Source of the DNA: Allacma fusca
Taxonomy: Eukaryota > Arthropoda > Collembola > Symphypleona > Sminthuridae
Assembly (NCBI GenBank): GCA_947179485.1
Contig: OX359245.1
Coordinates: 55,105,067-55,169,066 of the forward strand
Reading direction: 5' to 3'
Length of the DNA stretch: 64,000 nt
Part shown: positions 1 through 11,494 of the stretch, in pieces
Numbering within the stretch: the first letter of the stretch is position 1
How the letters are laid out: each line of letters opens with the position of its first letter
Made by a program: the position numbers and the translations under genes
The notes under the pieces: model-generated
The model's input: the letters and a program-made list of their open reading frames with translations, nothing else
What the model was told of the DNA's origin: nothing
Databases searched by the model: none

Positions 1-1237
1 CAAACGCGAAATAACGTTCATTACTTTAAAGTTCCAACGCAAGTCAGATTTTGTCAGCATTTTGGATGCTAATATTTAAATCAAATTACGTCACAAAAAT
101 GAAAACAATTTAAAATAGTGCTACAAAGACACCGACACGAGATCTGAAGTCAAAAAAAAATTAAACTTTTTTTGACCGCTGTAGTTCTATACTAAATAAA
201 TCAAAGCTTGAAATGCTATTAGTTATTTTGTCTAGAAACTTCTACTCAAGTCACAAGTTGATAGATATTATAAATATTGCGAGTACTTTAGATAATCAGG
301 ACTGGGGTGACAGGATAAGGGGACATACAGTAACCTACAACTGTTTGAGAACATAAAAAATTCAATCATCGTTTAACAACTGCAGCAACTGCAGTAATAA
401 TGTTTACATATGTAATAATACAGATTCCGCTTATGCACATTCGACTGATGAAAGCTGTTATTGGAGCGATCATTAGATTCACCGTACATAGTATTATGAG
501 TGCTTTAAATAATTACTGGTGCAGTAACAGTTTACACAGAAACAAAAATATCAGCGTATATCATCAAGATAATGCATGGTTGCAATAAACACATCCTGAC
601 ATTGAACTTCGGCACGTGTAAAGTGGGAAAAGTTTTCTACAAAACATAGCTTGCTTAAAGAAGCACTGTGGTAAATCTACACAATTAATAGATAATTTTA
701 TGAGAACAGCAAGAGAATAATGAACAAGAAAGAAGTACAAGTCAGAAGAACGGACCATTATTATATTCCTATTTTCATTTGGGCTTCCAATTGTAGTAAA
801 TACCCCCAATATTTTGTGTTGAATTAAACTACTTGAATTCAAAATTCGTAAAAATATTGACTTTTGAACATATAAAAAACAGTAAATACCATGTAATATT
901 TCTGCATGTGATATGTGTTTGTGTCAATATAGCATTTTCAAAATATCACACATTCTTCGCAGATATGACCGTAGGTGGTTCTTGAGTCGATCTGTGTCAT
1001 GATTTATGTTAGTTCTTTCAAGTTGGCAGTCAAGTTATTTCAGGTTTACTTTCAGGTGCTTAAGTTTATAATTTAAATCAGGTGAGTTTTTAGGACATTC
1101 CATTTCCTAAAAGGTCAATTTTACCGTCGAACAGAAGGGACTGTGACGTTTTAGTTTTCATGTGGGTGTCACGGCCATGAAGAAGGTTGACTTTGTCGGA
1201 GTTAATGAATAAGTACTGAATTATTTGCTCTTAACAT
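1..1237. other. AT-rich stretch with no recognisable gene
   Basis: Both strands were read. Only short frames without family motifs or coherent splice sites were found. Nothing here can be supported as coding or as a named repeat. Confidence 0.5.
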
Positions 1238-2465
1238 TTGCAGCTTCTATTATTGACTTTACCTACTGTTTGTTGTATTCATGTAATATATATGTAATTT
1301 AATTATATTCATTATATTTATGCATTAAATGTGCAGGTTTTGCGGAATGTCTTTTTGTAACAGTAATTGGTTGTACAAAATATGTTAACCTCTGTTTTTA
1401 GATAAATTCTTATTAAAGAAAACAACGTTTGTTGCATATTTTGTGGGAATTCGTTTGTGTCACACGTGCACATCTTTATGCCTTGTCGAAAACAACAAAC
1501 GGCGGGAAGACCTACAATGGAAAGTGGCAGGACGATTTGCTGGAAATAAAAAAAAATGTAATGAAATGTAACTATTTCGATTGTAACTTTTTTACAACAT
1601 TTTCATTCAGAGACAGGTTATCGGAAAAATATGGATTTTAATTCTGATTCAAATACTTTATAAATTCGATTTTAATTTAAATATTTTTTTGTAATACTTA
1701 AAATTTTGAATTCCGATACGGATTCTAATATATTTGAATACTTCCTGAAGTCGGATTCCGTTTCAAGTACTTTTCGGATATTCTTACACAAAATGTTCAT
1801 TTATTCAAAAGAACAATTTAGTCGTAAACACATAATGTCATTGAGCGTTTTCGCGGCTAAGCTACCACGTAAATCATTTTGTATGAATATAAGCGCAGAA
1901 AATACTCGCTCAATTTAATTGAAACTTGAGTGACTGGAATAGCAACGAGAGATCCCATAACACTTAAAAAAATCCGAAGTAATCTGCTTGTTGTGCTATT
2001 GAATTGAAAATGTAGATTTTTCTACTCATGATACAAACACTTTTTAAGATTGGTAACTACTTTTTCGGTTAGTTCTTTCTCACAATCAGTGTCATGTCAT
2101 CCAAGTTTTGGAGTTCGGTTGGAAGACGGGCTTCAATTCACTGTCCATAACAAGCGTATACTATTCGTTTACCGAACGTTCGTTATATACTTCGCCCTCG
2201 GGTTTTATAATTGCATGTGTAGGGAATTAAAAAAATGCTTCCAATCAGGCGCGTAGCCAAGGGGGGGCAAGGGGGCAATTGCCCCCCCCCATTCGAAATA
2301 AAATACTCAAAAATCACTCAAAAAGTTAAAAATAAATCAGTCCATACCAGGACATGCAGACCTTTTTAGTGATTTGACAGTTCAATTTTTTTTATTTGTA
2401 AAAAAATCACTTCGAAGCTCAACATATGCAGTATTCCATGTAAATATCTGTGTATAAACAGCATG

Positions 2466-2740
2466 ACTCTAGAATCACCCATGAAATTTGCATGTTTCGT
2501 GTGAATGATTTATTACCCACGGCTCCTCCCGTCATTAATTGACCCATCCATACGCGCGAAAATCGTATCGCAATGTTAGTCCATTGCGAGAGCAAAGGAT
2601 TTCTAGATCAATAAATTTCTATCGAAATGGAAAAGCATTTCGATACGATTTTCGCGAGTATGGATGCGTCAACTTTTGACGGGAAGAAGCCGTGGGTAAT
2701 AAACCATTCAATAAAGAGATGTTTTGGGTGATTCTAGAGT
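2466..2740. repeat. Long imperfect palindrome inside the hAT element
   Basis: The outer arms ACTCTAGAATCACCCA (2466) and TGGGTGATTCTAGAGT (ending 2740) are perfect inverse complements. Inner arms around the words TTTATTACCCACGGCT and CGAAAATCGTATCG also pair, so the whole 275 bp could fold into one hairpin. The same structure is present in the second hAT copy (from about 23485), so it predates the spread of these two copies. It may be an old MITE inside the hAT element or a subterminal structure of it. Confidence 0.7.
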
Positions 2741-2965
2741 ATATTTTTATTGTGTTTATCCTTGCTTAGCGGGTGATTTGAATGCATTGCGAAATCCCGA
2801 TTTCACTTTGACCTTTGCCTCGTCGATTTGACTTTATGGTAACAGCGGTTTTAAATATTTTCGTACTAAAAGCTTTTAGCTTCTGTAACTTACAAGCATC
2901 GCTTCGAGGGAAGTTTTAAGCTGGATAGAATTATTAAATTAGTGAATTGTATTTAATTCTTCATT

Positions 2966-3037
2966 ATGAAAAGGTCAAGCACGCCTGATACCCGCAGTTT
3001 CTTTTCGAAGCAAAGACGTGTGTCACAGGAACAGTAG
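2966..3037 (+). pseudogene. Remnant N-terminus of a hAT transposase
   Basis: A 23-codon frame beginning MKRSSTPDTRSFF and ending at a TAG. This resembles the N-terminal start of hAT transposases of the ZMYM1-like (TTF-type zinc finger) group, whose proteins often open with a short basic segment followed by SFF or a similar motif. Everything downstream (zinc finger, DDE domain) is missing. The second copy at 24361-24432 differs by a few residues and stops at the same place, so both derive from one deleted ancestor. The family assignment is inference from a short match. Confidence 0.45.
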
Positions 3038-3905
3038 GTTAAGCACCAGCTGAAACAATAGAAGCGAACCCAGGTCTCAAAATTCTCCGAAATCGGATCA
3101 AGCCCAATTAAAAATCTGGTCCAAAATTATTCAAATTTAATGGAATCGTAAAACGTGGAGAATTTTAAATTCTGAAATTCAGTTTGCAAAATTTGATGAG
3201 TTTTACATTTGTGAATTGGATTTCCCATAGAATGTGTCAGTTTACATATGTACGTTCTAATTAATGTTGCCCCCCCTTGGCCAATTCCTGGCTACGCGCC
3301 TGCTTCCAATGAACATTTTCTGGCGTTATAAAACCTAATAAAATAGATACTTTATTGGAATCGAAATTCTTGCTAAAATATTCGAATACCTATTCGAATT
3401 CACTTGTTTTATTCTAATCCAATTCTGGATACAACTACTTTTGTGATTTGTTTCCAGATTCCAGTACTGATTACCCAAAATACGGATATCCAAAATTTTT
3501 GAATATAATTCCGATTCGAATTCCGATTCGAATTCGAATTCCCGTCCCTCTTTTCATTTTCACCTGCCACTTTTATACTTTTGAGATTTCAATTATTAAA
3601 AAAGATAAAATTTCCTTTCAACTTGACACACACAAACGTGTCTTAAATATAAATTAATTCACCTTTATAATCCGCTTTTATTGCAAATTTCTTACTTTTA
3701 CTTCTGGAGGTTGCGTAATTTCCTCTAACTTGATTTTGTTTTCGCGGGTCATTGATAATTATGGTTACCATGGTAATTGATATTTATTGGATTGCTCCCT
3801 GGAAATTCCATCAAATTTAATGAAAACTAATTGATTATGCACTATGTTTTGCAAATAATAGAATTGTGAAAGTTGGAGGCTCATTTGGTTTTAATTAAAT
3901 GAGTA

Positions 3906-6074
3906 CCCTAGTAGAAGAGCTTGGTAGCATAAACGTCGGATTAAGGTCCCGAACGTCAATAGACGTTTCGGGACCAAAACTAAATGTTGAAGGAATAATC
4001 TGACCGTAGAGGCAACGTTGCAGCAGCGTATTTTCTGGACGAAGAATTGCAATAGTTACAGAAGCGTTCGGTAAACGTCCGTATTTCACGTTAAGAGTTG
4101 ACGTATCGCGTACGTTACCATCTGTATCATAATTTACTAAAACAAATTGCCCACGTGGGTATGCATAAACGAGCACTAAAACTGAACACATTTGAAAATT
4201 CTTCCATCATAGTAGTTCCACGCTAATTGTAAGCTCCTTGGTCTCATCCGGTTTTAAAACGGTAAGTACATCATTTTCTCATTTTAATTGATATTCCTTT
4301 GCAGAATAGTCTGTTCGTTGAATTAGGTTCATTAATAGGAATTCCAGTGACTAAAATGTTTGATTAGACACCTGTACAATTTAAATTAGCTACTATATTA
4401 GTGTAAGTATAGGACCTAACATGCTAAACACATTCGCCCTCCATCGATGCTAGTACTTTACGATTTTTCACACGTATTTTGTGAACCCGGAGCAGCATTT
4501 GTTAACACTGATATTTCATGTTTTAATTCTACTTTAAATAAGTTGTGGTGTTGACCAAAGGATATACTCCAAAACGCCAAAATAATCTTCCAATGGCAAC
4601 GTCCCAAGAAATTTCAGCCGAGATTACAACCGGTGGAAACTTCCCAGAGCAATGCAACACAGTTCGCCATTGTGAACATAATTCAAGTTAGACAGTTTTA
4701 CTTGTTACACCACTAACTGTATGGAAATTTACTTTACGAAGTACAAAATATTAGCTAGAAATTGTTTAGTTCCTTCATACTAAACCGATCCTTTTATAAT
4801 TGTCAAATTGATACACCATGTTTTAAAAATATAATATAATTTTAAAACTTATAATAATAATTAATAATTATAATATAATTTATAATGTTACAAAAGTAAT
4901 TACAATACACATGTAAGTGCCTGTAACGTAAACATTTTATTTCAGATTTGGACAAGTCTGTTTTGAGGCGTCTGGTGCGTTTGATGCCGTTCATGAGTTC
5001 AACATTGCAAAGTTCAAAGATTCCTGTGGATTTTTATGCAAACCTGTATTTTCCTGAAAATGCCCTGAAATCCATGGTATGGAACCTTATCAAACTTATT
5101 GGCTTTTAAATATTATCACATTTTTCGGCTAGATTTATTATTGCACGTGTAAACTATTGCAATTATGAATTCAGCCGGTCATATATTTGTAATTATTTAT
5201 TTCGGGAATTTAGGCAACTTTGCTGTCTGAAACTCGAGATTCTGGAGGCAAGGATGCTACTGAACAAATTAGGAAAGGAGTGGTCAAGAATGGTTCGTGT
5301 TGTTTCCAAAATGGGAATTAAGCAATTTCCCAGAATTGTCATATTTTTAATTCTATAAGTTATTCTTATCTTTAGTAGTTATAATACACAATATAAAATT
5401 TGTATGAAAATGTTTTGCTGTACTTATATGAACATGATATTTTAGGATATGTCCAAACGATTGGAGAAAATTCTACAGACATTGTTAAAAATTGGCTCAA
5501 CCATACTAATTCAGGGAAATCTACCAAACTCCTGCTCCAATCTCACTTATTTCAGATTAAGACAATTTTGATGTGACTTTTGTGTATTGATTCCAATTTG
5601 TGGATTATTAAAATAATTTTTACCCTGGCCCTAATCCTCAAAATGGCTTTGTGGGCCTATCCATTTGACCCCTAATTTTCAGGGTGGGCATATCGGCTTA
5701 CATTCATTACATATTAAAACGTTACGCTGTTATAAGTGTATAAACAAATTGAAAAATTAAATTGCAATAAAACTATGTAATAAACATTTATTTCTTTGAA
5801 ATAAATAATTTATTTAATTTAAAACAATAATGGACATAAATAAGTAATAGTCATAAAGCAGTAAATAATTCCCGTCGAAAATACGTAACGAGTTTACGTC
5901 TATGCAACGTTGATTTTAACCGTTCATCAAACGTTCCTCAAACTGGTAGCCGTAACGTTAAAAAAGCGGACATTTGTTCCTCACATGAACGTCCGTGCGT
6001 GACGTTGAGGTGACCACTTGACGTCAAATTTTTATGTTGCGCTGACGTTCAGGTTACCATAATTTCTACTAGGG
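3906..6074. mobile_element. 2.2-kb TIR element with TA target duplication
   Basis: Begins CCCTAGTAGAA and ends TTCTACTAGGG, a perfect 11-bp inverted repeat, with TA on each side (3904-3905 and 6075-6076). The paralogous block at about 27132 has the uninterrupted sequence with a single TA. Both subterminal regions (3930-4150 and 5870-6050) are unusually rich in ACGT, AACGTT and related words. No transposase motif was recognised. The interior holds four phase-compatible exon-like segments (see 4543-5576). Superfamily not assigned. The TA duplication fits Tc1/mariner-type integration. Confidence 0.72.
4543..5576 (+). CDS. Unrecognised four-exon gene fragment carried inside a transposon
   Basis: Four segments join with matching phases and GT-AG borders: 4543-4686, 4946-5076, 5214-5292 and 5446-5576 (TGA stop). 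Phases at the three junctions are 1, 0 and 1, and the joined frame is open for about 160 residues. Visible pieces include IPVDFYANLYFPENALKS, ATLLSETRDSGGKDATEQ and VKNWLNHTNSGKSTKLL. No start codon or first exon could be fixed, since exon 4543 begins in phase 2. The first donor (GTTAGA) is weak. I do not recognise the family. It may be part of the element's own gene or a captured host gene. The phase agreement is the main support. Confidence 0.4.
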
Positions 6075-6350
6075 TAATTATCTACAGACGTACAGAACTG
6101 TTTTTGAATTATAAATACTTCACCAATTCAATTAAGATGCGTAATTCAAGTACGTTCATAACTGCGTGGTTCCCAGTGATAGCAAATTTCAAGACGAACC
6201 AAGATTATACCAAAAACATTTTTGTGGAAAACAAATCTTTGCGGAAACTTTTTTATTCAAACAATTTAAACTATAATCAACGTACTTTTGCTACGAAAGT
6301 TGATGCAACATTTTTGGTAAAGCGGTTCAACATCGTAATCAGGTTTTCCA

Positions 6351-6554
6351 ATTTTTTGGAAGAAGACTACAAGGTCGAATTGGAAGGAATTTTGTCTCAA
6401 AAGTGAAAGTGAGGAAGACGATGAAGGAAGAATCGTGCTCATTTGTCTGACTACATGCAATAACTTTGAATGTAGAGATTTGTTGTATTGTGTCAAATCG
6501 AATTCCGGGTTCAAACATTGCAGGAGCGGATGCAAAAGATGTCTCTCCGTGGTG
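6351..6554. other. Short non-coding stretch
   Basis: Frames on both strands here are short and show no motif. The only clear feature is the target duplication at its right edge. Confidence 0.4.
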
Positions 6555-6944
6555 CAGGAGTCTATTTTTTTTAAATCTCCTTGGAAGATCGTTTCTGAAT
6601 TTCCGTGCTGAGTATTATCTCCCTGCAGGGAGGTCCTCAACGATTTGAAAAATTTCTGCTGAAAAAAGGTCAACGATTTTCAAAAACCCTGTTCCCAAAG
6701 AAGAATTCCCTACAAGACGTAAAATCCCTGCCAAATTAGGCCAATCAATCTAAAAATCCCTGTTTGAATAACAAATTCCCCTGAAACACACCAACAAATT
6801 TGAAAATCCCTGCCAAAAAAAGGTCAACGATTTTGGAAATCCATGTTGGTAAAAATAAACCCCTTCCCTTTGAGATTTTCACTACAGGAAAAATGTTTTC
6901 CCTGGGAAGAATCTTCCCGTCTTTCCACAAAAAAACGACCCCTG
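6555..6944. mobile_element. hAT-type MITE (CAGG...CCCCTG) with 8-bp TSD
   Basis: Flanked by an exact 8-bp duplication CCGTGGTG at 6547-6554 and 6945-6952. The right end GACCCCTG and left end CAGGAGTC form degenerate inverted termini. The inside is built from short repeated phrases of the type CCCTGCCAAA...GGTCAACGATTT. Related copies: 61576-61910 and a partial one at 14937-14995. No coding sequence. Confidence 0.8.
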
Positions 6945-6952
6945 CCGTGGTG

Positions 6953-7972
6953 CAAAGTGGTGGAAAATGTCCATAAATGTGGTGTTGAGCACTAAATGCG
7001 TTCATCCATTCGATAGTGGACGACTAAAATTTTGCTTCACGTCCAAAGTGACACGTAAGCTTTTAAGCTGTTGCCGTTCTTAATTAAAAATTATCCCTAT
7101 CTTTGAGTTCCACGTGCTGAGCCAACATTGTTGTTGAATATTTTAATGAAACATTAAACAAATGAATTTGGGTTACTTGAAGTAGTAACTTCTTACGTAA
7201 TATTTTTCTCGTGTGTAAGTTGTGCGTTAATCAATGCGCTAGGAGCAACGTATTTAACTATTAATGGAAGACTTTTAGACAAGTGTCTGCTTGGACAGTT
7301 TTGAGCATACTTTAAATAATTAATACTGTATACTACAAGCAATGCGTATTTAGTGTAACTCTTGGATTTTCGAATTTTCTTTGACTTTGGTTGGCTGACA
7401 TCCTGATTTCTCCATTTAGTAGTATTTAACACATGCAAAATTTTTAATTGATTTAAAATGGAATTTTAAAATTTACACCTGAGCCAACAGCAGAATGGAA
7501 GAAGAATTTTGCGGGTTGTCACAATGAATGGTATATTTTAATCACGTTGAAACTTGTGTATCCAAAAGTTGCGTTTAATTTTCCTTCATTGGCTTCAGGA
7601 TGTTGAATGGACAGAGCTGACAAATGACCCTGCATTGTAAACAAGTTGTAACATTCCTTAAACGCAACTGACCCTAATCCAAGGGAAGGTTAACAAGATT
7701 TCATTGAGTTCAAATTCGAGTTTCAAGTGACATTAAAAATCCATCTTAAGTGATTAACAATACAATTCAGAGTCAAATTGAAGTTTGAAGTGAGGTTCGT
7801 ATCACTTGTGTCGCCTTTGTGGTAAATCAGAACGTTTGCTTGTTAGAATGTAAGTCATAAACTTTCCTATAATAAAGTGGTTTCCAGTTACATGGATTGC
7901 ATACATTATGTAATAGTTATATCTCCTTGTATTACTAACAGTTATAGTTTCCTTCCATTGAACCGCGAACCT
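6953..7972. other. Intergenic stretch upstream of receptor A1
   Basis: No gene, RNA or repeat was recognised in this 1-kb AT-rich interval on either strand. Its right end runs into a candidate core promoter. Confidence 0.4.
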
Positions 7973-8093
7973 TTATATAGGAAATTCATTTTATCTCAAG
8001 CCGATCAGTAGTGGACGGGTTGGATTCTTCCCTTGTAAGTTAACTTTATTTAATTAAATGTGTGTGTCGTAGATTTTATATTTTGGGTATAGG
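7973..8093 (+). promoter_or_regulatory. Candidate core promoter and 5' UTR intron of receptor A1
   Basis: A TATA-like TTTATATAG at 7972-7980 is followed about 33 bp later by TCAGT at 8005-8009, the arthropod initiator consensus, at the standard spacing. A GTAAGT donor follows at 8034 and a TATAG acceptor ends at about 8093, so the first exon may be a short non-coding one joined to the exon holding the ATG at 8203. This rests on sequence words only. Confidence 0.4.
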
Positions 8094-8202
8094 AAAGCAG
8101 GGACATCAAGCAGAGCTTATGTGTGCAATCACCGATATTCGCCCTGAATTTGCAGCTCTTGTCATTCAAGTTAAGGTATAGCTTTAAGCTTTTCAAGTGA
8201 AA

Positions 8203-9410
8203 ATGTATTCTGCTATCGTGACAAAGTACATGTACAAACCCTTTATTTTAAATAAATACTTGTGCTCAGTTCCTTACGACTGGAATACTGAGGAAATTTT
8301 TTTTTCGTGCACAGTTTCAACTTCCCGAATGATACTGTGGTATTTAAATATCCTGTGTCATGTAGTGTACGAAATATTTTTGTGCGTACGATTATTACTC
8401 CTGGACGCAACAGAAGATGACAAAACTCAGGAGCCGTTTTTAATTCTGTCAGTATCTTGCGCATTTTTGGGGATATGCTTTCAAGTGGCACTTATGAAAG
8501 GGTATAAAGATTACCCCCCTCTGATCAAGCGTATTCATCTTTTTGCAGGTTCGATTCACAGTGTATTTTCTACTATTACAATTATTTGACGTTACTGTGA
8601 AATAAGTTTTATTTAAGCATTTAATTTATAGGAAATTACAAGATATGTTATCCGTCAAAATCCAAGTATTTTCATCCGTTCGAAGACATGTGTAGTGTTC
8701 TTTTGCCTGTTGTTTATTACGATGTCCTTGCAATGTTAATGCTGTGTGCTCCTTTTGTATTGATTCTTCCTGGAAACCCTTCACTCTTCACCTCATTGGT
8801 GAAGCAACCAGAAAATTTGCCTTGGTATATTTGTTGCATTCAAGCCATCTGGCAAACGTATTACCTGTCTTCACTTGCTGTAACCTTACTGGCTATAATT
8901 TTCCCACTGGTTCCTTGGATATTTTACGGAGTCAATATTCTGGAAGAAATTAGCTACGACAGCTGTATCGTCAAAGGACCTGAATGGACGATGAATAAAT
9001 TTGTGAAGATTTACAGAGAATTCCAAATTATTCAAAAAGAGATTCAGTCTTTCTATAGCCCTATAATTTTACCAAGTTTTCAATTTTGTTTTACGGTCAT
9101 TGCGGTCTACTCGTTCTATGGAGCAATTAGAATGCATGGAATGATGTCCGTCATGCAGGGTTGCGTGACTATTACTGCAATGACAGGTCTGGGAATTGGT
9201 TTCAAACGTTTTGGACTTTTCTATATGTATTCGTCTAACGCCTTGGAATCTTGGAAAATGAATGTACGGAATAGACATTTTTGCAAAATTCTTAATTCCT
9301 TCACTCCCATACGAATTTACATCGGGCAGCAATACTATGCAGATCCTGGACTTGTGCTGACCATTTTCTCGACAATAATTGAAAATGTGGTGGATTTATT
9401 GATGATATAA
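8203..9410 (+). CDS. Chemosensory (gustatory-receptor-like) 7-TM protein, receptor A1
   Basis: Two exons, 8203-8548 and 8632-9410, joined in phase 1 across an 83-bp GT-AG intron, give 374 residues. The ATG at 8203 was chosen because it aligns with the ATG of receptor A2. About seven hydrophobic segments are visible: residues roughly 45-65, 75-95, 130-155, 180-205, 250-270, 275-300, and the extreme C-terminus (PGLVLTIFSTIIENVVDLLM). The N-terminus has KYMYKPFILNKYLCSVPYDW, nearly the same in A2. Insect-type gustatory and odorant receptors have this size, topology and a conserved last helix. No annotated relative can be confirmed here, so the family name is inference. Such proteins are ligand-gated cation channels in sensory neurons. 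It starts module 1, followed by CE1 and pseudogene B1. Confidence 0.68.
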
Positions 9411-11317
9411 ATTGAGAAATTAGTTTTGTTTAATGTGTAATTCTCAAGCTTTGTCATGGATCACATTTGTCGTAATTTCCAATGTTGTATCCATAAAGTG
9501 CATAGTATTGAGAAGTCCTGTTCCTCATTTGAAAATTTTATTTAAAATAGGTTTTCACTCCTTCCGGTTTTTGAAGGTAAGGACAGTTTAATTGCTGTGG
9601 ATAAATTTTTGTGTAACTGTGATATAGTCGTTTCTGTTTTTAGAATCAATGTTTAAAATATTATTCTGTGAACTGTGTGACTGTTAACGAAAAATGCAAA
9701 TTGGAAAATAATAATTTACAAAGTTTGTAAATACACCCATGTGAAATCTCATCCAAAGGTTGACTCAATATGGTCCAAATGTGGTCCATAATTTAACATC
9801 TTGAGGATTTCGTATTGATATAGTAAAAAAGTTATGTGTACAAATTTAATTTTACTAAATTACAATTTGATACTGCAGCCTAAAATTCATGATAAACGAT
9901 GCAAAGAATTACGAACTTATTCCATTTAAATTTTATGTTCTGAATGAAAAATAGCATTGACGTTTGTCCATACGAATCGTGACATATAATTACATATTCG
10001 CTCATTTGACCTCATTGATTGAATAAGATTAGTGTTAGTGCCAACTTTTGAAAAGTCTTCAATGAAAATGTAACCACCGTATTGACCTAAAATGTTGGAA
10101 ATTTAAGTTCTGTTTTAGGTTTTTTCTCACGATGCTATATGGTACGACTACAGTTGAACCAATGTATAACACTTTTTTTGCCTTGTGAGGTTTGGGAAAT
10201 AAAGAAGCTGATAATTTACTAACATAAACAAACGAAACTATAATAATTCACTTATTCTACAAGGAAGAAAAAATTAGGGAAATTACGGAATGGAGAATAA
10301 ACTTTATGTAAAAGGATCACATTTAAAAAGTATTTTTCTGAAAATTCCTGAGCTAAAACATTGCAGCATTCATTTTATTTTACAAAATGGGAATTTTTGT
10401 TTGATTCAATGGTATATGACGTTTGAGTTTTAACAGAAAAATTAAAACTCAGTAAATCTGGCATGGCAAGCGTAAACGGCTTAAGGGCCACGTTAAAATA
10501 TTTAGCAAACGCATTGAGATAACTTGCGGGATGGCGTATCAATTTGAATTGATGATTAGTGACATGGTAAAAATTTGGTGGTTTGTAAAAAATTTTAATT
10601 ACGTTTTCTGAGCTCCGGTTGTAGCGTTGAATCTATGAAGGTAGCAGAATCTGTAGGAACCTGATGTCGAGCGGATGTTTTATAGACATGCTTTTCAACC
10701 TGAAATTGAAATCAGAAATGCGTGCTTTCATTTTTGCGTGAAATTAAATTACATAAGTGGATGACAAGCAATGGGAATCAAAACTAAAAAACTATCAAAA
10801 TTACAATTTCTTGATATTGTTCTTTTAGTTAAACGCTATCGGTGAACGTTTGCAACTTTGTTAGGGCTTCAATACTTTTTAAAGGATTATTGAAATCCTT
10901 ACAAACTAAACCACTGGCCTTCGAAGTAGGCGAATTAAAAATATTTTAGAAAATCTCTAATACAATTTTCTAAACCTGGGTGAGTTTGATTATGCTATGA
11001 AAAACTCCTATATGTACGCTAAAGGAGCAACAATGGCCATAGTGTACCTATATATTTTTGTTAAAATGCACAGAATATCAAAAATACCTGCCAAAAATGC
11101 AGGCATTTTCAGTTTAAGTAATTTTCAGGGCATTTTCAGGTGGGCAGGCATAATACCCGGGAGATTTATTACGACTATTTTCGTGTCTATGTTTCAAGAG
11201 AACAACATTGACGGTCTGAGCAAATAAGCGCAAGGCAGTCAAATAATCTTTTGTGTCAACAAATAAATTTCCGTAAATACCAGAAATATACTTTTCTCAC
11301 GCCGTGAAAACGTGTTA
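9411..11317. other. Long intergenic stretch, no gene seen
   Basis: About 1.9 kb downstream of receptor A1 without supported genes. Around 11080-11150 there are a few repeats of the phrase GGCATTTTCAG, but no boundaries of an element could be set. Confidence 0.4.
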
Positions 11318-11494
11318 CAGTGAATTTCCTATATAGTGGTTTCATCTTAGAAAGCATTACCTCTATATTGACATGTTTAAATTTTCCCCAGGATTACATT
11401 TACAAAATATAGTAGTAAGATAAAATGAGATCCCCATATTTTGGCAGGTACTATTTTTTCATCCCTTAGGAACCACTATATAGGAAATTCACAT
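11318..11494. mobile_element. Short pogo-like MITE (TA duplication)
   Basis: The left end CAGTGAATTTCCTATATAG and the right end CTATATAGGAAATTCAC are inverse complements, and TA lies on both sides. The 177-bp body is non-coding. Reverse-orientation and longer relatives are at 21467-21653 and 29467-30341, which share ends and some interior. Confidence 0.72.

Larger units (their letters stand above)
2246..3302 (+). mobile_element. Non-autonomous hAT element, copy 1 (TIR CAGGCGCGTAGCCA)
   Basis: Exact 8-bp target duplication CTTCCAAT at 2238-2245 and 3303-3310. The terminal inverted repeat starts CAGGCGCGTAGCCA at the left and reads GGCTACGCGCCTG at the right, next to runs of G and C. The interior keeps the first 23 codons of a transposase-like frame (2966-3037) but no catalytic domain, so it is an internal-deletion derivative. 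A second copy is at 23255-24691. It is nested in the hAT-like element 1608-3550. Confidence 0.88.
1608..3550. mobile_element. hAT-like element with 8-bp TSD, containing a second nested element
   Basis: It is flanked by an exact 8-bp duplication TTTTCATT at 1600-1607 and 3551-3558. It begins CAGAGACAGG and ends CCCGTCCCTC, an imperfect inverted repeat of the hAT style. The outer parts are rich in degenerate GAATTC and GATTCGAATT words. The middle holds a separate hAT element at 2246-3302. No transposase frame was found, so it is non-autonomous. The duplicated block at about 26815 has the uninterrupted TTTTCATT site, which confirms the insertion. Confidence 0.75.
1238..6350 (+). repeat. Duplicated non-coding block X, copy 1 (split by transposons)
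   Basis: The pieces 1238-1607, 3559-3905 and 6077-6350, joined, match 26513-27390 in order and orientation at roughly 70-80 percent by eye. Two transposons (1608-3550 and 3906-6074) split this copy. Both sites are empty in the other copy. In module 2 the block lies between receptor A2 and the carboxylesterase relic. Here it lies upstream of receptor A1, so it may mark the remains of an older module further left. No coding potential was seen in the block itself. Confidence 0.65.

Noticed and set aside
3895..4191. 98-codon minus-strand frame
   Set aside because: It runs across the terminal inverted repeat of the 2.2-kb element and starts outside its coding-like region. No motif.
8243..8491. 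Minus-strand frame in receptor A1
   Set aside because: Shadow of exon 1 of the receptor.
10997..11227. 76-codon plus-strand frame
   Set aside because: No domain, no splice partners, in a repeat-like phrase region.
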